Origin: Curvibacter microcysteis
GTDB lineage: Bacteria > Pseudomonadota > Gammaproteobacteria > Burkholderiales > Burkholderiaceae_C
Length of the DNA stretch: 64,000 nt
Direction of reading: 5' to 3'
Assembly: GCF_028649455.1 (NCBI RefSeq)
Contig: NZ_JAQSIO010000001.1
Span: forward strand, 1,054,001-1,118,000
In this document: positions 8,812 through 17,793 of the stretch, one piece after another
Layout: each line of letters begins with the position of its first letter
Numbering within the stretch: position 1 is the stretch's first letter
Position numbers and translations under genes: made by a program
The notes under the pieces: generated by a model
Told to the model about the DNA's origin: nothing
Seen by the model: the letters and a program-made list of their open reading frames with translations, nothing else
The model's database searches: none

Positions 8812-10257
8812 TCAAGTCACGGTGGGGCCCGGCGCCAGCACCACGCGGTCGGCCGGCAACACAATGCCCGCCTTCAAGCCCACGCCAGCGGGGCCGCTGC
8901 CCAGCTCGAAACGCGCACCCAGCAACTGCGCGTAGCGCGACACGATGGCCATGCCCAGGCCCGCGCCCTCGCCCATCCACTCGCGGTCTTCGCCACGCAC
9001 CCAGCGTTGCAGGATGCGTTCTCGCTCGAGCGGCGCAATGCCGGGGCCGTTGTCGATCACCCACAGCTGCACCCCCTCGGGCTCGCGCCGCAGCTCCACC
9101 GTGATGCTGCGCGCCTGCTCGCCTGGCGGCAGTCCGTAGCGCAAGGCGTTGTCCATCAGGTTGTTCAAGATGCCTTCGAGCAAGGTGGCCTGGGCCAGCA
9201 CGGTGACGGGCTCGTCCAGGCCTTGCGCGCCCAGGTCCACCCCCGCCGCATCGGCGCGCGGCAACACGCGCAGCACGGTGTCGCGCACCAGCGCGTCCAG
9301 CGCCACTGGCACGGCCTGCATCTGGGTGCGCGCCTCGTCGGCCAGGGCCAAGGCCAGCAACTGGTCCACCAGGTGGCTGGCCCGCGCCTCGCTGCCCACA
9401 ATGCGCAGCAGCTGCGCGCGCCAGGCCTCGGGCTCTTTTTGCGCCAGGCCGTACTCGGCCAGGGCGCGGATGCCCGCCAGCGGGGTGCGCAGTTCATGCG
9501 CCACATTGCCGGCAAATTCGCGCTGCGCCTGCACGCCGCGCGCCACCCGCACCAGCAGGCCATTGAGGGCGGCGGCCAGGCGGTGCACATCGCGGGTGTT
9601 GGCCACCACGGGCAGCGGGGTCAGGTCCTGGGCGTCGCGCTGTTCCATGGCTTGCTGCAAGCGCGTCAGCGGCTGCAGGTCGCGCCGGATGGCCCGGCTC
9701 AACCAAGCGGCCAGCACCACCAGCAAGAGCACCTCGGGGATCACCGAATACAACAGCAGGCTGCGCAACAGGGCACTGCGGCTTTGCGTGGTCTGGGCCA
9801 TCACCACTTCAAAGGCCAAGGGGTCGTTGCGCTGCAGGCGCACGGCGCGCAAGGGCTTGCCTTGGTAGCTGATGTTGGCAAAGCGAAACGGCGGGGCGTC
9901 GGGGCTGACGTCCTCGTCGGGCATGTGCAGACCGGCGTGGCCGGCCAGCAGGCTGCCATCGGGCCGGCGCACCGCGAAGTAGATGTTTTCCACCTGGTCG
10001 AACAGCACGGCGCGCACCTCGCGCGTGGACAGCATCAGCTCCAGGCCTGCGTCGTTGGCGCGCACGTTGTTGGCCACGGAGTAGGCGTCGTCGAGCAGGG
10101 AGCGGTCGTAGGCCGCCTGGGTGAAATGGCTGGCCACCGAGATGGCCACCACCGAGCCCGCCAGCCAGGTCAGGCCCAAGGGCAGCAGCACATGGCGCAG
10201 CAGGCGCGAGCGCAGCGAGGGGTAGGCCGCCTGCTCGGCACTCAGCTCATGGGGCAT
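8812..10257 (-). CDS. Sensor histidine kinase (metal-efflux system 2)
   Basis: Membrane kinase of 481 residues of the QseC/PmrB type. The start MPHELSAEQ at 10257 overlaps the end of the regulator gene by 11 bp. A first membrane span lies near residues 22-45 and a second near 165-187, enclosing a periplasmic sensor domain. A HAMP-like segment (LQPLTRLQQAMEQRD) and the H-box follow, with phosphoacceptor H254 in VAHELRTPLAG. The ATPase N-box is NLMDNALRYG and the G1 box DNGPGIAP. It is divergent from the channel-adaptor-pump genes at 11044-16650, which it presumably controls with its regulator. Confidence 0.9.
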   Translation of the reverse strand: MPHELSAEQAAYPSLRSRLLRHVLLPLGLTWLAGSVVAISVASHFTQAAYDRSLLDDAYSVANNVRANDAGLELMLSTREVRAVLFDQVENIYFAVRRPDGSLLAGHAGLHMPDEDVSPDAPPFRFANISYQGKPLRAVRLQRNDPLAFEVVMAQTTQSRSALLRSLLLYSVIPEVLLLVVLAAWLSRAIRRDLQPLTRLQQAMEQRDAQDLTPLPVVANTRDVHRLAAALNGLLVRVARGVQAQREFAGNVAHELRTPLAGIRALAEYGLAQKEPEAWRAQLLRIVGSEARASHLVDQLLALALADEARTQMQAVPVALDALVRDTVLRVLPRADAAGVDLGAQGLDEPVTVLAQATLLEGILNNLMDNALRYGLPPGEQARSITVELRREPEGVQLWVIDNGPGIAPLERERILQRWVRGEDREWMGEGAGLGMAIVSRYAQLLGARFELGSGPAGVGLKAGIVLPADRVVLAPGPTVT

Positions 10258-10939
10258 CGCCGGCTTCCAGCAAGTAGCCCAATCCGCGCAAGGTGCGGAT
10301 GCCCGCACCGCTGCCACTGAGCTTTTTGCGCAGGCGCGAGATGAAGGCCTCCAGGGCGTTGTCGCCCAGGGCCTCGTCAAAGCCCGACAGCTTGTCGGCC
10401 AGCGCACGCTTGCTGACCACGCGCCCAGGCGGGGTCATCAGTTCCCACAGCACCTCGAATTCGCGCGCAGGCAGGTCAAAGGGCTCGCCGCGCAGGCTCA
10501 GGCGGCGGGCCTTGCGGTCCAACATGAGCGCGCCCACGACCGACACGTCTTGCGTGCCCAGGCTGCGCCGCACCAACGCGCGCAGGCGGGCCTCGACCTC
10601 GGCCAGGTCAAAAGGCTTGCCCAGGTAGTCGTCGGCGCCGGCGTCCAGGCCGGCGATGCGTTCTTCGGTGCGGTCGCGCGCGGTCAACACCAGCACGGGC
10701 ACCTGGTCACCCCGGCTGCGCGCGGCGCGCAGCAGGCTCAGGCCGCTGCCCATGCCGCCGCCGGGCTCGCCCGTGGGCAGGTTCAGGTCCAGCAGCACGG
10801 CATCGAAGGGCTGCACGCGCCAGAAATGGTCGGCCTGGCGCAGGTTGGCGGCCGGGTCCACGCGGTGGCCGGCTTCCGTCAGGCTGCGAACCATGACGTC
10901 GCGCAGCACGTTGTCATCTTCGATCACGAGAATTCGCAC
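10247..10939 (-). CDS. OmpR/PhoB-family response regulator (metal-efflux system 2)
   Basis: Response regulator of 230 residues with a GTG start (MRILVIEDDN). The receiver domain has D51 in AVLLDLNLP, a TARD motif and KPFD. It carries a Gly-rich insertion (GEPGGGMGSG) after the phosphorylation loop, which is unusual among close paralogues and makes it a little longer. The C-terminal winged helix runs from about 130 to 226. It is transcribed away from the divergent efflux genes. A direct repeat in the shared intergenic region is a candidate operator for it. Confidence 0.9.
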   Translation of the reverse strand: MRILVIEDDNVLRDVMVRSLTEAGHRVDPAANLRQADHFWRVQPFDAVLLDLNLPTGEPGGGMGSGLSLLRAARSRGDQVPVLVLTARDRTEERIAGLDAGADDYLGKPFDLAEVEARLRALVRRSLGTQDVSVVGALMLDRKARRLSLRGEPFDLPAREFEVLWELMTPPGRVVSKRALADKLSGFDEALGDNALEAFISRLRKKLSGSGAGIRTLRGLGYLLEAGDAP

Positions 10940-11003
10940 GAGCCTGATGCCCCTTACCTCTGAGGAAAACCCTGATGCTGCTGCCCCACCCCCTCCGCAC
11001 TCT

Positions 11004-11020
11004 GGTCAGGTCGTGGTCAG
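11004..11020. promoter_or_regulatory. GGTCAG direct repeat, 11-bp spacing, in the divergent promoter region
   Basis: Two GGTCAG hexamers (11004-11009 and 11015-11020) are spaced 11 bp start to start. This is one helical turn, the spacing used by tandem OmpR/PhoB winged-helix regulators. It lies in the 104-bp region between the divergent regulator gene and the channel gene, so it is a natural candidate site for the system 2 regulator. Confidence 0.4.
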
Positions 11021-11043
11021 TGAGCCCCAGGCATAAACGAGCC

Positions 11044-12312
11044 ATGAGCATACGACAGCTATGTCTGGTGGCCTTGATGGCCTGCACCAGCACCACCTTT
11101 GCGCAAAGCAGCCCCCCCGGTGACAGCCCTTGGCGGCTGGGCCAGGTGCTGCAAAGCGCCCGCAACAACCTGGACGTGCGCCTGGCCCGTGACGTGGCGG
11201 CCGCCGCCAAGGCCGATGTGCAAAGCGCCGACCACGCCCCCCTGCCTGTGTTGACCGCCAAGGCCAGCCAGATGGACCTGCAAAACGGTCTGGGCGGTGG
11301 CAGCTGGGTCAACCGCAAACGCGTCGACAAAAGCCTGGGCCTGGACTGGACCTGGGAACGCGGCAACAAGCGCGAGCTGCGCACCCTGTCCGCCCAGCGC
11401 GCTGCCGACGCCGCCCAGTCCGATGTCGAGGACATGCAGCTGCAGCAACTGCAGGCCGGCCTGAATGGCTTTTACGACCTGCTGGCGGCGCAAGAGCGCC
11501 TCAGTGAAATCGGCGCCATTGGCCAAAGCATGAGCCAGTTGGCCAGCACGGCGGCCCGCCGTGTGCAAGCCGGTGACCTGGCGGCCCAGGACGCGGCCCG
11601 CATCGAGATCGAAGCCCAGCGTGCCCAAAGCGATGTGCAACTGGCCGAGCTGGACCGGCAACGCGCCGCAGCCGCCCTGAACCAGGTGCTGGGCCTGTCG
11701 GGAGCCCCGCGCGCCGCGACCGACTGGCCCGCCGCAGGCTCCGTCAGCACCCAAATCGACCTGGGCGCGGTGGTCGAGGCCCGCGCCGACGTGCGGGCCG
11801 CGCTGGCGCGGGTGCAGTCAGCCCAGGCCGCGGTGGACAACGCCCAGGCGCTGACGCGCAGCGACATCACCTGGGGCGCCTCCATGGACCACTACCCCGG
11901 CACCTCCACCCGCTTGCTGGAGTTGCGCCTGCAAATGCCGCTGCAAGCCAACTACAGCTACCAAGGTGAAATCGCCCGTGCCCTGGCCAACCTGAACCAG
12001 GCCCGCAACGCGCTGGACCGCACCCGCCTGGCCGCCCAGCTGGAGCTGCAAGGCCTGCAACAAGCCCTGCTCACCGCCGAAGGCCGGGCCCAGCGCTATG
12101 ACAGCGACATCCTGCCGCGCGCGCGCCGCGTGGCCGAAGGCGCCGAGCTGGCCCACAGCAAAGGCGCCATCCCCCTGGTGGACCTGCTGGACGCGCGCCG
12201 CACCCTGCGCGCCACCCTGATCGAAGCCATCAACGCCCGCGCCGATTACGCCCGCGCCCGCGGCAGCTGGCTGCTGCGCACCCAGGCCGACACCTTGCTG
12301 GCCGCTCCTTGA
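11044..12312 (+). CDS. TolC/CzcC-family outer-membrane channel (system 2)
   Basis: Outer-membrane efflux subunit of 422 residues. The ATG at 11044 opens a clean signal peptide (MSIRQLCLVALMACTSTTFAQ); the frame is open upstream but that part is not signal-like. The mature protein is a pair of TolC-type coiled-coil repeats. It is the first gene of a three-gene tripartite set: the adaptor follows after about 40 bp and the pump overlaps the adaptor. It diverges from the two-component pair that probably regulates it. Confidence 0.88.
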   Translation: MSIRQLCLVALMACTSTTFAQSSPPGDSPWRLGQVLQSARNNLDVRLARDVAAAAKADVQSADHAPLPVLTAKASQMDLQNGLGGGSWVNRKRVDKSLGLDWTWERGNKRELRTLSAQRAADAAQSDVEDMQLQQLQAGLNGFYDLLAAQERLSEIGAIGQSMSQLASTAARRVQAGDLAAQDAARIEIEAQRAQSDVQLAELDRQRAAAALNQVLGLSGAPRAATDWPAAGSVSTQIDLGAVVEARADVRAALARVQSAQAAVDNAQALTRSDITWGASMDHYPGTSTRLLELRLQMPLQANYSYQGEIARALANLNQARNALDRTRLAAQLELQGLQQALLTAEGRAQRYDSDILPRARRVAEGAELAHSKGAIPLVDLLDARRTLRATLIEAINARADYARARGSWLLRTQADTLLAAP

Positions 12313-12352
12313 TCCGCCTCCGTTGATGCGTTCACTTACCCCGGACCTTTCC

Positions 12353-13576
12353 ATGCGCTCCCTGTTCACACTCCAACGCTCCGCCCAAATCAGCCTGTGC
12401 GCCCTCACGGTGCTGGTGCTGGCGGGGTGTGGCGAAAGCCAAGCCCCCATCGCTGCGCCGCAAGCCGCGCAACCCATCGTGCAAGGCCAGCAACTGCGCT
12501 TTCCCAGCGGCCACCCGCAACTGGCGCTGCTGGTAACGCAGGCGGCCCAGCCCGCGCGTGACATCCCCATCGAGCTGCCCTCGCGCCTGGTCTGGAACGA
12601 AGAACGCACCCAGCGCATCTACCCGGCTTTTGCCGGCCGCGTCACCGCCATCAGCGCCGACGTCGGTCAGCCCGTCAAAGTGGGCACGCCGCTGGCGCGC
12701 CTGGCCTCGCCCGACTTTGGTCAGGCCCAGGCCGACACGGCCCGCGCCCAGGTCGACGCCCGCCTGATGCAGCAAGCCGTGCAGCGCCAACGCGAGCTGT
12801 TTGGGGCCGGCATCATTGCCCGCAAAGACCTGGAGCAATCCGAAGCCGACGCCGCCCGCGCACAAGCCGAGGTGGCGCGTGCCCAGGCCCGCACCGCCCT
12901 GTACGGCGGGGCGGGCCAAGTCAACCAGCAGCTGGCCCTGAGCAGTGGCATCCAAGGCGTGGTGGTGGAACGCAACCTGAACCCCGGCCAGGAACTGCGC
13001 CCAGACCAATCCGGCCCCGGCGTACCGCCGCTGTTCGTGCTCAGCGACCCCGGCTCGCTGTGGGTGCAGATCGATGCGCGTGAAATCGACACCGGCTTGC
13101 TGCGCACGGGGGCCCCCTTCGAACTGGAGGTCGCGGCCTACCCGGGCGTGGTGTTCACCGGCAAGGTGCTGGCCGCGTCCGATTTCATCGACCCCGGCAC
13201 ACGGACCATCAAGGTGCGCGGCCTGGTCAACAACAGCGACCGCCGCCTGAAGGCCGAGATGCTGGCCACGGCCCGCATCCGCCAAAGCTTCCCCAAGGGC
13301 GTGGTGGTGCCCGCCACCGCCGTCACCCTGCGCGGGACCCGCCACGCGGTGTTTGTGCAAACCCAACCTGGCGTGTTCGAGCCGCGCGACATCACCCTGG
13401 CCTACGAAGGCCCCAAAGAGGTGGTGATCAGCCAGGGCCTGCAAGCTGGCGAGCAGGTGGTGGCTGAAAACGCCCTGCTGCTGGCCCGCCAGTTCCACGT
13501 GGCCCAGGAAGACTCCATGGGCCGTGCCAGCGACGCAGCCAACAAGGCCGGCAACAAGAAGGCGGACGCCCCATGA
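12353..13576 (+). CDS. RND efflux adaptor lipoprotein (CusB/CzcB-like)
   Basis: Periplasmic adaptor of 407 residues anchored as a lipoprotein: a lipobox LVLAGC sits at the end of the N-terminal hydrophobic segment. Because of this I prefer the ATG at 12353 over in-frame starts at 12323 and 12326. Lipoyl-like halves (PAFAGRVTAISADVGQPVKV and GIQGVVVERNLNPGQEL) flank a coiled-coil hairpin, and a beta-barrel follows. The C-terminal part has the VFVQTQPGVFEPRDITL signature typical of heavy-metal RND adaptors. The stop overlaps the pump ATG by 4 bp. Confidence 0.9.
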   Translation: MRSLFTLQRSAQISLCALTVLVLAGCGESQAPIAAPQAAQPIVQGQQLRFPSGHPQLALLVTQAAQPARDIPIELPSRLVWNEERTQRIYPAFAGRVTAISADVGQPVKVGTPLARLASPDFGQAQADTARAQVDARLMQQAVQRQRELFGAGIIARKDLEQSEADAARAQAEVARAQARTALYGGAGQVNQQLALSSGIQGVVVERNLNPGQELRPDQSGPGVPPLFVLSDPGSLWVQIDAREIDTGLLRTGAPFELEVAAYPGVVFTGKVLAASDFIDPGTRTIKVRGLVNNSDRRLKAEMLATARIRQSFPKGVVVPATAVTLRGTRHAVFVQTQPGVFEPRDITLAYEGPKEVVISQGLQAGEQVVAENALLLARQFHVAQEDSMGRASDAANKAGNKKADAP

Positions 13577-16500
13577 AACGCCTGATTCAATACGCGCTGC
13601 ACCAGCCCCTGTTCATCGTGCTGGGCACCCTGCTGTTTGCCATGGCCGGGGTGTTTGCCTTCAAGAACCTGTCGGTCGAAGCCTTTCCCGACGTCACCGA
13701 CACCCAGGTCACCGTCATCACCCTGTACCCCGGGCGGGCGGCCGAAGAAGTTGAAAAGCAGGTCACCCTGCCCATCGAAGTGGCCTTGTCGGGCCTGCCC
13801 AATTCGATCCGGGTGTTTTCGCACACCCAGTTCGGCCTGAGCTTCATGGTCGTCACCTACGACGACAAAGCCGACGTCAACCTGGTGCGCCAGCAAGTCA
13901 GCGAGCGCCTGCGCGGCGTGGACCTGCCCGCCGGCGTGGAGGCCGAGATCGCCCCCAACGCCACACCGGTCGGCGAAATCATGCGCTACCGCCTGCGTGG
14001 CGACGGCAAGAACACCACCGAGCTGCGTTCGCTGGAAGACTGGGTGGTCGAACGTGGCCTGCGCCAAGTGCCTGGCGTGGCCGATGTGGTGGCCATGGGC
14101 GGCGCCATCAAGCAGTACGAAGTCCAGCCCGACCTGGACAAGCTGCGCGCCTACAAGCTCAACTTCCAGAACCTGCTCGACGCCCTGGGCCGAGGCAACT
14201 CCAACGCCGGCGGCAGCTATGTGGCCCAAGGCGCACAGCAGTACACCATCCGCGGCCTGGGCTTGCTCAAGTCGCCGGAGGACATTGGCCGCATCGTGGT
14301 GGCGGCGCGCAATGGCACGCCCATCCTGATCCGTGACATTGCCCAAATCAAGATCGGCGCTGTGCCGCGCCTGGGCGTGGTGGGCCAGGACGAGGACGAC
14401 GACATCGTCACCGGCATCGTGATCATGCGCAAAGGCGAGAACCCCAGCGTCGTGCTCAAGGGCGTGAAGGACAAGATCGCTGAACTCAACGACCACATCC
14501 TGCCCGCAGGCGTGAAGATCGAGCCCTTCTACGACCGCACCTGGCTGATGGACAAGACCCTGACCACGGTGTTCCGCAACCTGGTCGAAGGCGCCCTGCT
14601 GGTGTCGCTGGTGCTCTACATCTTCCTGTCCAACCTGCGCGCCAGCCTGGCCGTGGTGGTGGTGATTCCGCTGGCCTTGCTGGCCACCTTCATGGGCCTG
14701 AAGATCATGGGCGTGCCGGCCAACCTGCTGAGCCTGGGCGCGATGGACTTCGGCATCATCGTGGACGGCGCGGTGATCGTGATCGAGAACATCCTGCACC
14801 GCCTGTCCGAGAACCGCGAGGACATGCCCGAGGCCGAGCGCAAGCAGACCATCATCGATGCGGCCAATGAAGTGGGCCGCCCGACCCTGTTCTCGATGCT
14901 GATCATCATTGCCGCGCACATCCCCATCTTTGCGCTGCAACGCCACGAAGGCCGCATCTTCCAGCCCATGGCCCTGTCGGTGACGACCGCGCTGGTGGGT
15001 TCGCTGATCTTCTCGCTGACCCTGGTGCCGCTGCTGGCCTACTGGATGCTGCGCCGCAAGCTGCCGCACGACGACAACCGCGTGGTGCGCAGCGCCAAGC
15101 AGGTGTATGAACCCGTGCTGACCTGGGCCCTGAACCACCGCCGCAAGGTGGCCGCCATCGCCGTGGCCGCCTTCGCCCTGTCGGGCGTGGTGGCCTCGCG
15201 CCTGGGCTCGGAGTTTTTGCCGGAGTTGAATGAAGGCACGACCTGGGTCAACTTCGCGCTCTCGCCCAATGTGTCCACCGACGAAGCGGCCCGCATCCTG
15301 CGCATGGCGCGCAAGGCCTTGCTGTCGGTGCCCGAGGTGCGCACCACCGTGTCCAAGGCCGGCCAGCCCGAAGACGGCACCGACCCCAAGACCATCAGCA
15401 TGGCGGAGATCTTTGTCGACGTGAAGCCTGAGCACGAATGGCGCCCTGGCATGACGCGCGACAAGATCGTCGACGAGATGGACCGCGCCCTGTCGGCCAT
15501 CCCCAGCATCGACCCGGCCTTTTCGCAGCCCATCCGCGACAACGTGCTGGAGTCGATCTCGCAGATCAAGGGGCAGATCGTGATCAAGCTGGCGGGCGAC
15601 GACCTGGCCGAAATGAAGCAGATCACCGAAGCCATCGCCCGCGAGGTCAAGCAGGTGCAAGGGGTGTCGCGCGCTGAAATCGACCGCGACGGCCAGGTGC
15701 CGCAGTTGCTGATCGACATCGACCGCGACCGCGCCGCGCGCTACGGCCTCAACGTGAGCGACATCCAGGACGTGATCGAAGCCGCCCTGGCCGGCAAGGC
15801 CGCCACCAGCCTGTGGGAAGGCGAGCGCAAGTTCGCCGTCGCGGTGCGCCTGCCGCCCGAAGAACGCCTGATTGCCAACCTGGAGCGCACGCCCATCTCC
15901 ACCCCGGACGGTGGTTATGTGCAGCTGGGTGCAGTGACCCACATCACCGAAACCAGCGGCGCCATGAACATCGCCCGCGAGGCGGGTCGGCGCACCACGG
16001 CCATCGGCATCTTCATCAAGGACCGCGACATGGGTTCGGTGGTGGCCGACATGAAGGCCCGCGTGCAAAACAACGTGAAGATCCCCGACGGCTATGTGGT
16101 GAACTGGTCGGGCGAGTTCGAGAACCAGGAACGCGCCATGAAGCGCCTGTCCGTGGTGGTGCCGATCTCGCTGCTGCTGATCTTTGTGCTGCTGTTCGAC
16201 GCCTTCAAGTCCTTCAAGATGGCCTCGCTGATCCTGCTCAACGTGCCCCTGGCCCTGGTCGGCGGCTTTGTGGCGCTGTGGCTGTTCGCCATTCCGCTGT
16301 CGGTGTCGGCGGCCATCGGCTTCATCGCGCTCAGCGGCCAGGCCGTGCTCAACGGGGTGGTGATGCTGTCGGTGTTCCAGCAGCTGCGCAAAGCCGGTCA
16401 CACGGTGTATGAAGCAGCCCGCCTGGGCTCCATGCAGCGCCTGCGCACCGTGCTGATGACGGCCATGCTGGCCGCCCTGGGCCTGCTGCCCATGGCGCTG

Positions 16501-16650
16501 TCGCGCGAGATCGGCTCCGAGACCCAGCGCCCGCTGGCCATCGTGGTGATCGGTGGCCTGGTCACGGCCACGCTGCTGACCCTGGTGGTGCTGCCGTCCC
16601 TGTACGTGTCCTGGTTCTCGCGCTCCAAGCTCAACGAGTCCAAGAACTGA
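13573..16650 (+). CDS. HME-type RND heavy-metal efflux pump (system 2)
   Basis: Proton-driven metal exporter of 1025 residues, full length for the CzcA/CusA family. FPDVTDTQVTVITLYPG lies near the N-terminus and GLSFMVVTYDD in the first periplasmic loop. The TM4 relay motif reads MDFGIIVDGAVIVIEN, the form seen in HME1-3a pumps for divalent or related metals. This differs from the VDAA motif of the pump at 3335-6427, so the two systems probably export different ions. It overlaps the adaptor by 4 bp, and its stop shares a base with the ATG of the next gene (TGATG). Confidence 0.93.
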   Translation: MKRLIQYALHQPLFIVLGTLLFAMAGVFAFKNLSVEAFPDVTDTQVTVITLYPGRAAEEVEKQVTLPIEVALSGLPNSIRVFSHTQFGLSFMVVTYDDKADVNLVRQQVSERLRGVDLPAGVEAEIAPNATPVGEIMRYRLRGDGKNTTELRSLEDWVVERGLRQVPGVADVVAMGGAIKQYEVQPDLDKLRAYKLNFQNLLDALGRGNSNAGGSYVAQGAQQYTIRGLGLLKSPEDIGRIVVAARNGTPILIRDIAQIKIGAVPRLGVVGQDEDDDIVTGIVIMRKGENPSVVLKGVKDKIAELNDHILPAGVKIEPFYDRTWLMDKTLTTVFRNLVEGALLVSLVLYIFLSNLRASLAVVVVIPLALLATFMGLKIMGVPANLLSLGAMDFGIIVDGAVIVIENILHRLSENREDMPEAERKQTIIDAANEVGRPTLFSMLIIIAAHIPIFALQRHEGRIFQPMALSVTTALVGSLIFSLTLVPLLAYWMLRRKLPHDDNRVVRSAKQVYEPVLTWALNHRRKVAAIAVAAFALSGVVASRLGSEFLPELNEGTTWVNFALSPNVSTDEAARILRMARKALLSVPEVRTTVSKAGQPEDGTDPKTISMAEIFVDVKPEHEWRPGMTRDKIVDEMDRALSAIPSIDPAFSQPIRDNVLESISQIKGQIVIKLAGDDLAEMKQITEAIAREVKQVQGVSRAEIDRDGQVPQLLIDIDRDRAARYGLNVSDIQDVIEAALAGKAATSLWEGERKFAVAVRLPPEERLIANLERTPISTPDGGYVQLGAVTHITETSGAMNIAREAGRRTTAIGIFIKDRDMGSVVADMKARVQNNVKIPDGYVVNWSGEFENQERAMKRLSVVVPISLLLIFVLLFDAFKSFKMASLILLNVPLALVGGFVALWLFAIPLSVSAAIGFIALSGQAVLNGVVMLSVFQQLRKAGHTVYEAARLGSMQRLRTVLMTAMLAALGLLPMALSREIGSETQRPLAIVVIGGLVTATLLTLVVLPSLYVSWFSRSKLNESKN

Positions 16651-17501
16651 TGGTTTCTTTGCATGAGGCGCCGACCTGGCGCCCCAGCGACACGGCCACG
16701 CCACAGGGAAAACCGATGGCGGTGGTCTTGTTGCATGGTCTGTGCAGCACCCCGGATGAGTTGCTGAGCGTCAACGGCCCGCTGCGCCAGCTGGGGTGTG
16801 AAGTGGTGCCGCTGCGCATCGAGGGCTATTCCTTTGCGGCAGACCAGCCCCACGCCGCCGCCCGTCCTTTTGAGGACTGGGTGGCGGCGGTGCACCGATG
16901 CATCGCCGATCTGCGGCGCCGGCACCCACGCGTGGTGCTGGTGGGCATCTCAGCGGGTTCGGGTTTGGCCCTGGCCTCGGCCTTGGACCCCGCCCACCCG
17001 GTCGATGGCCTGGTGCTGATGTCCACCACCTTGCGCTACGACGGCTGGGCCATTCCGCCCTGGCATTTTTTACTGCCGCTGGCGCTGTACACGCCCATCG
17101 GACGTTGGTGGCGATACCGCGAACAAGCGCCCTATGGCGTGAAGAACGAGCGCATCCGCGCCTGGATCGAGCGCGAGCTGCAAAGCCGGCAAGTCTCACG
17201 CGCCGGCAGCGCCACGCTGGACGTGGGCTACCTGCGTGAACACGACCGGTTGATCCGCCATGTGCGTCAGCGCCTCGCTCAAGTGCGCTGCCCTCAGGTG
17301 TTGGCCTTGCACGCGGAAGAGGACGAAGTGGCCAGCCTCAAAAACCTGGGGCTGCTGGCGCGAGGTTTGTCATCTGCGTCCATTTGTCTCAAAACAGTTA
17401 CAGTTCGCAACAGTTACCACATGATCAGCATCGACAACGACCGTCAGTTGGTGGTGAAGGAAACCGTGGATTTCGTTCGTTCTCTCTTGCCAGCTGGGTG
17501 A
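16650..17501 (+). CDS. Alpha/beta hydrolase (esterase/lipase-like)
   Basis: Serine hydrolase of 283 residues. After about 25 residues the core begins with VVLLHGLCSTPDEL, containing the HG oxyanion loop. The nucleophile elbow is GISAGSG with S101, an acidic residue lies in the EEDEVASL segment, and H257 sits in NSYHMISID, so the triad looks complete. The closest general resemblance is to carboxylesterases/acylglycerol lipases of the Est30 type. The ATG overlaps the pump stop by one base. It is followed 28 bp later by an acyl carrier protein and then a ketosynthase, so a role in releasing or remodelling an acyl chain is plausible. The substrate is unknown. Confidence 0.8.
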   Translation: MVSLHEAPTWRPSDTATPQGKPMAVVLLHGLCSTPDELLSVNGPLRQLGCEVVPLRIEGYSFAADQPHAAARPFEDWVAAVHRCIADLRRRHPRVVLVGISAGSGLALASALDPAHPVDGLVLMSTTLRYDGWAIPPWHFLLPLALYTPIGRWWRYREQAPYGVKNERIRAWIERELQSRQVSRAGSATLDVGYLREHDRLIRHVRQRLAQVRCPQVLALHAEEDEVASLKNLGLLARGLSSASICLKTVTVRNSYHMISIDNDRQLVVKETVDFVRSLLPAG

Positions 17502-17529
17502 CGCCACCCTTGGCCCTTTTGGCCCGCCC

Positions 17530-17793
17530 ATGACCCCCGATATTGACCAGACCATTGCCCAGATCCTCGTCGACAAGTTTCACCTGGATGCGGCACTGAT
17601 CCGACCCGACGCCGCCCTGGAAGACCTGGGCCTGGATTCCCTGACCCTGATGGAATTCGTCTTCGCCATCGAAGATGCGTTCAACCTGCGCATCCCCGAA
17701 GAGCGCCTGGACCCCCGCCAAGGCGGCATCACCTTGAGCCACCTCGCCGAGGTGATCCGCGAGCACCTGGCCAGTCAGGCCACTCAGCCGTGA
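17530..17793 (+). CDS. Acyl carrier protein (phosphopantetheine-binding)
   Basis: Carrier protein of 87 residues with the classic acyl-carrier pattern: a conserved helix-2 motif LGLDSLTLMEFVF in which S37 is the 4'-phosphopantetheine attachment site, and an acidic helix IEDAFNLRIPEERL. It is distinct from a housekeeping AcpP, since its C-terminus and neighbours differ and it is not in a fab operon. It overlaps the downstream ketosynthase by 4 bp, so the two are probably made in fixed ratio and act together. Confidence 0.88.
   Translation: MTPDIDQTIAQILVDKFHLDAALIRPDAALEDLGLDSLTLMEFVFAIEDAFNLRIPEERLDPRQGGITLSHLAEVIREHLASQATQP

Noticed and set aside
13402-16704. Very long open frame on the minus strand opposite the RND pump
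   Set aside because: It is a shadow of the real pump gene in GC-rich DNA: His/Gln/Gly-rich, no domains, and exactly antisense. Similar long shadow frames at 20389-22965 and 40128-43172 on the plus strand were dropped for the same reason.
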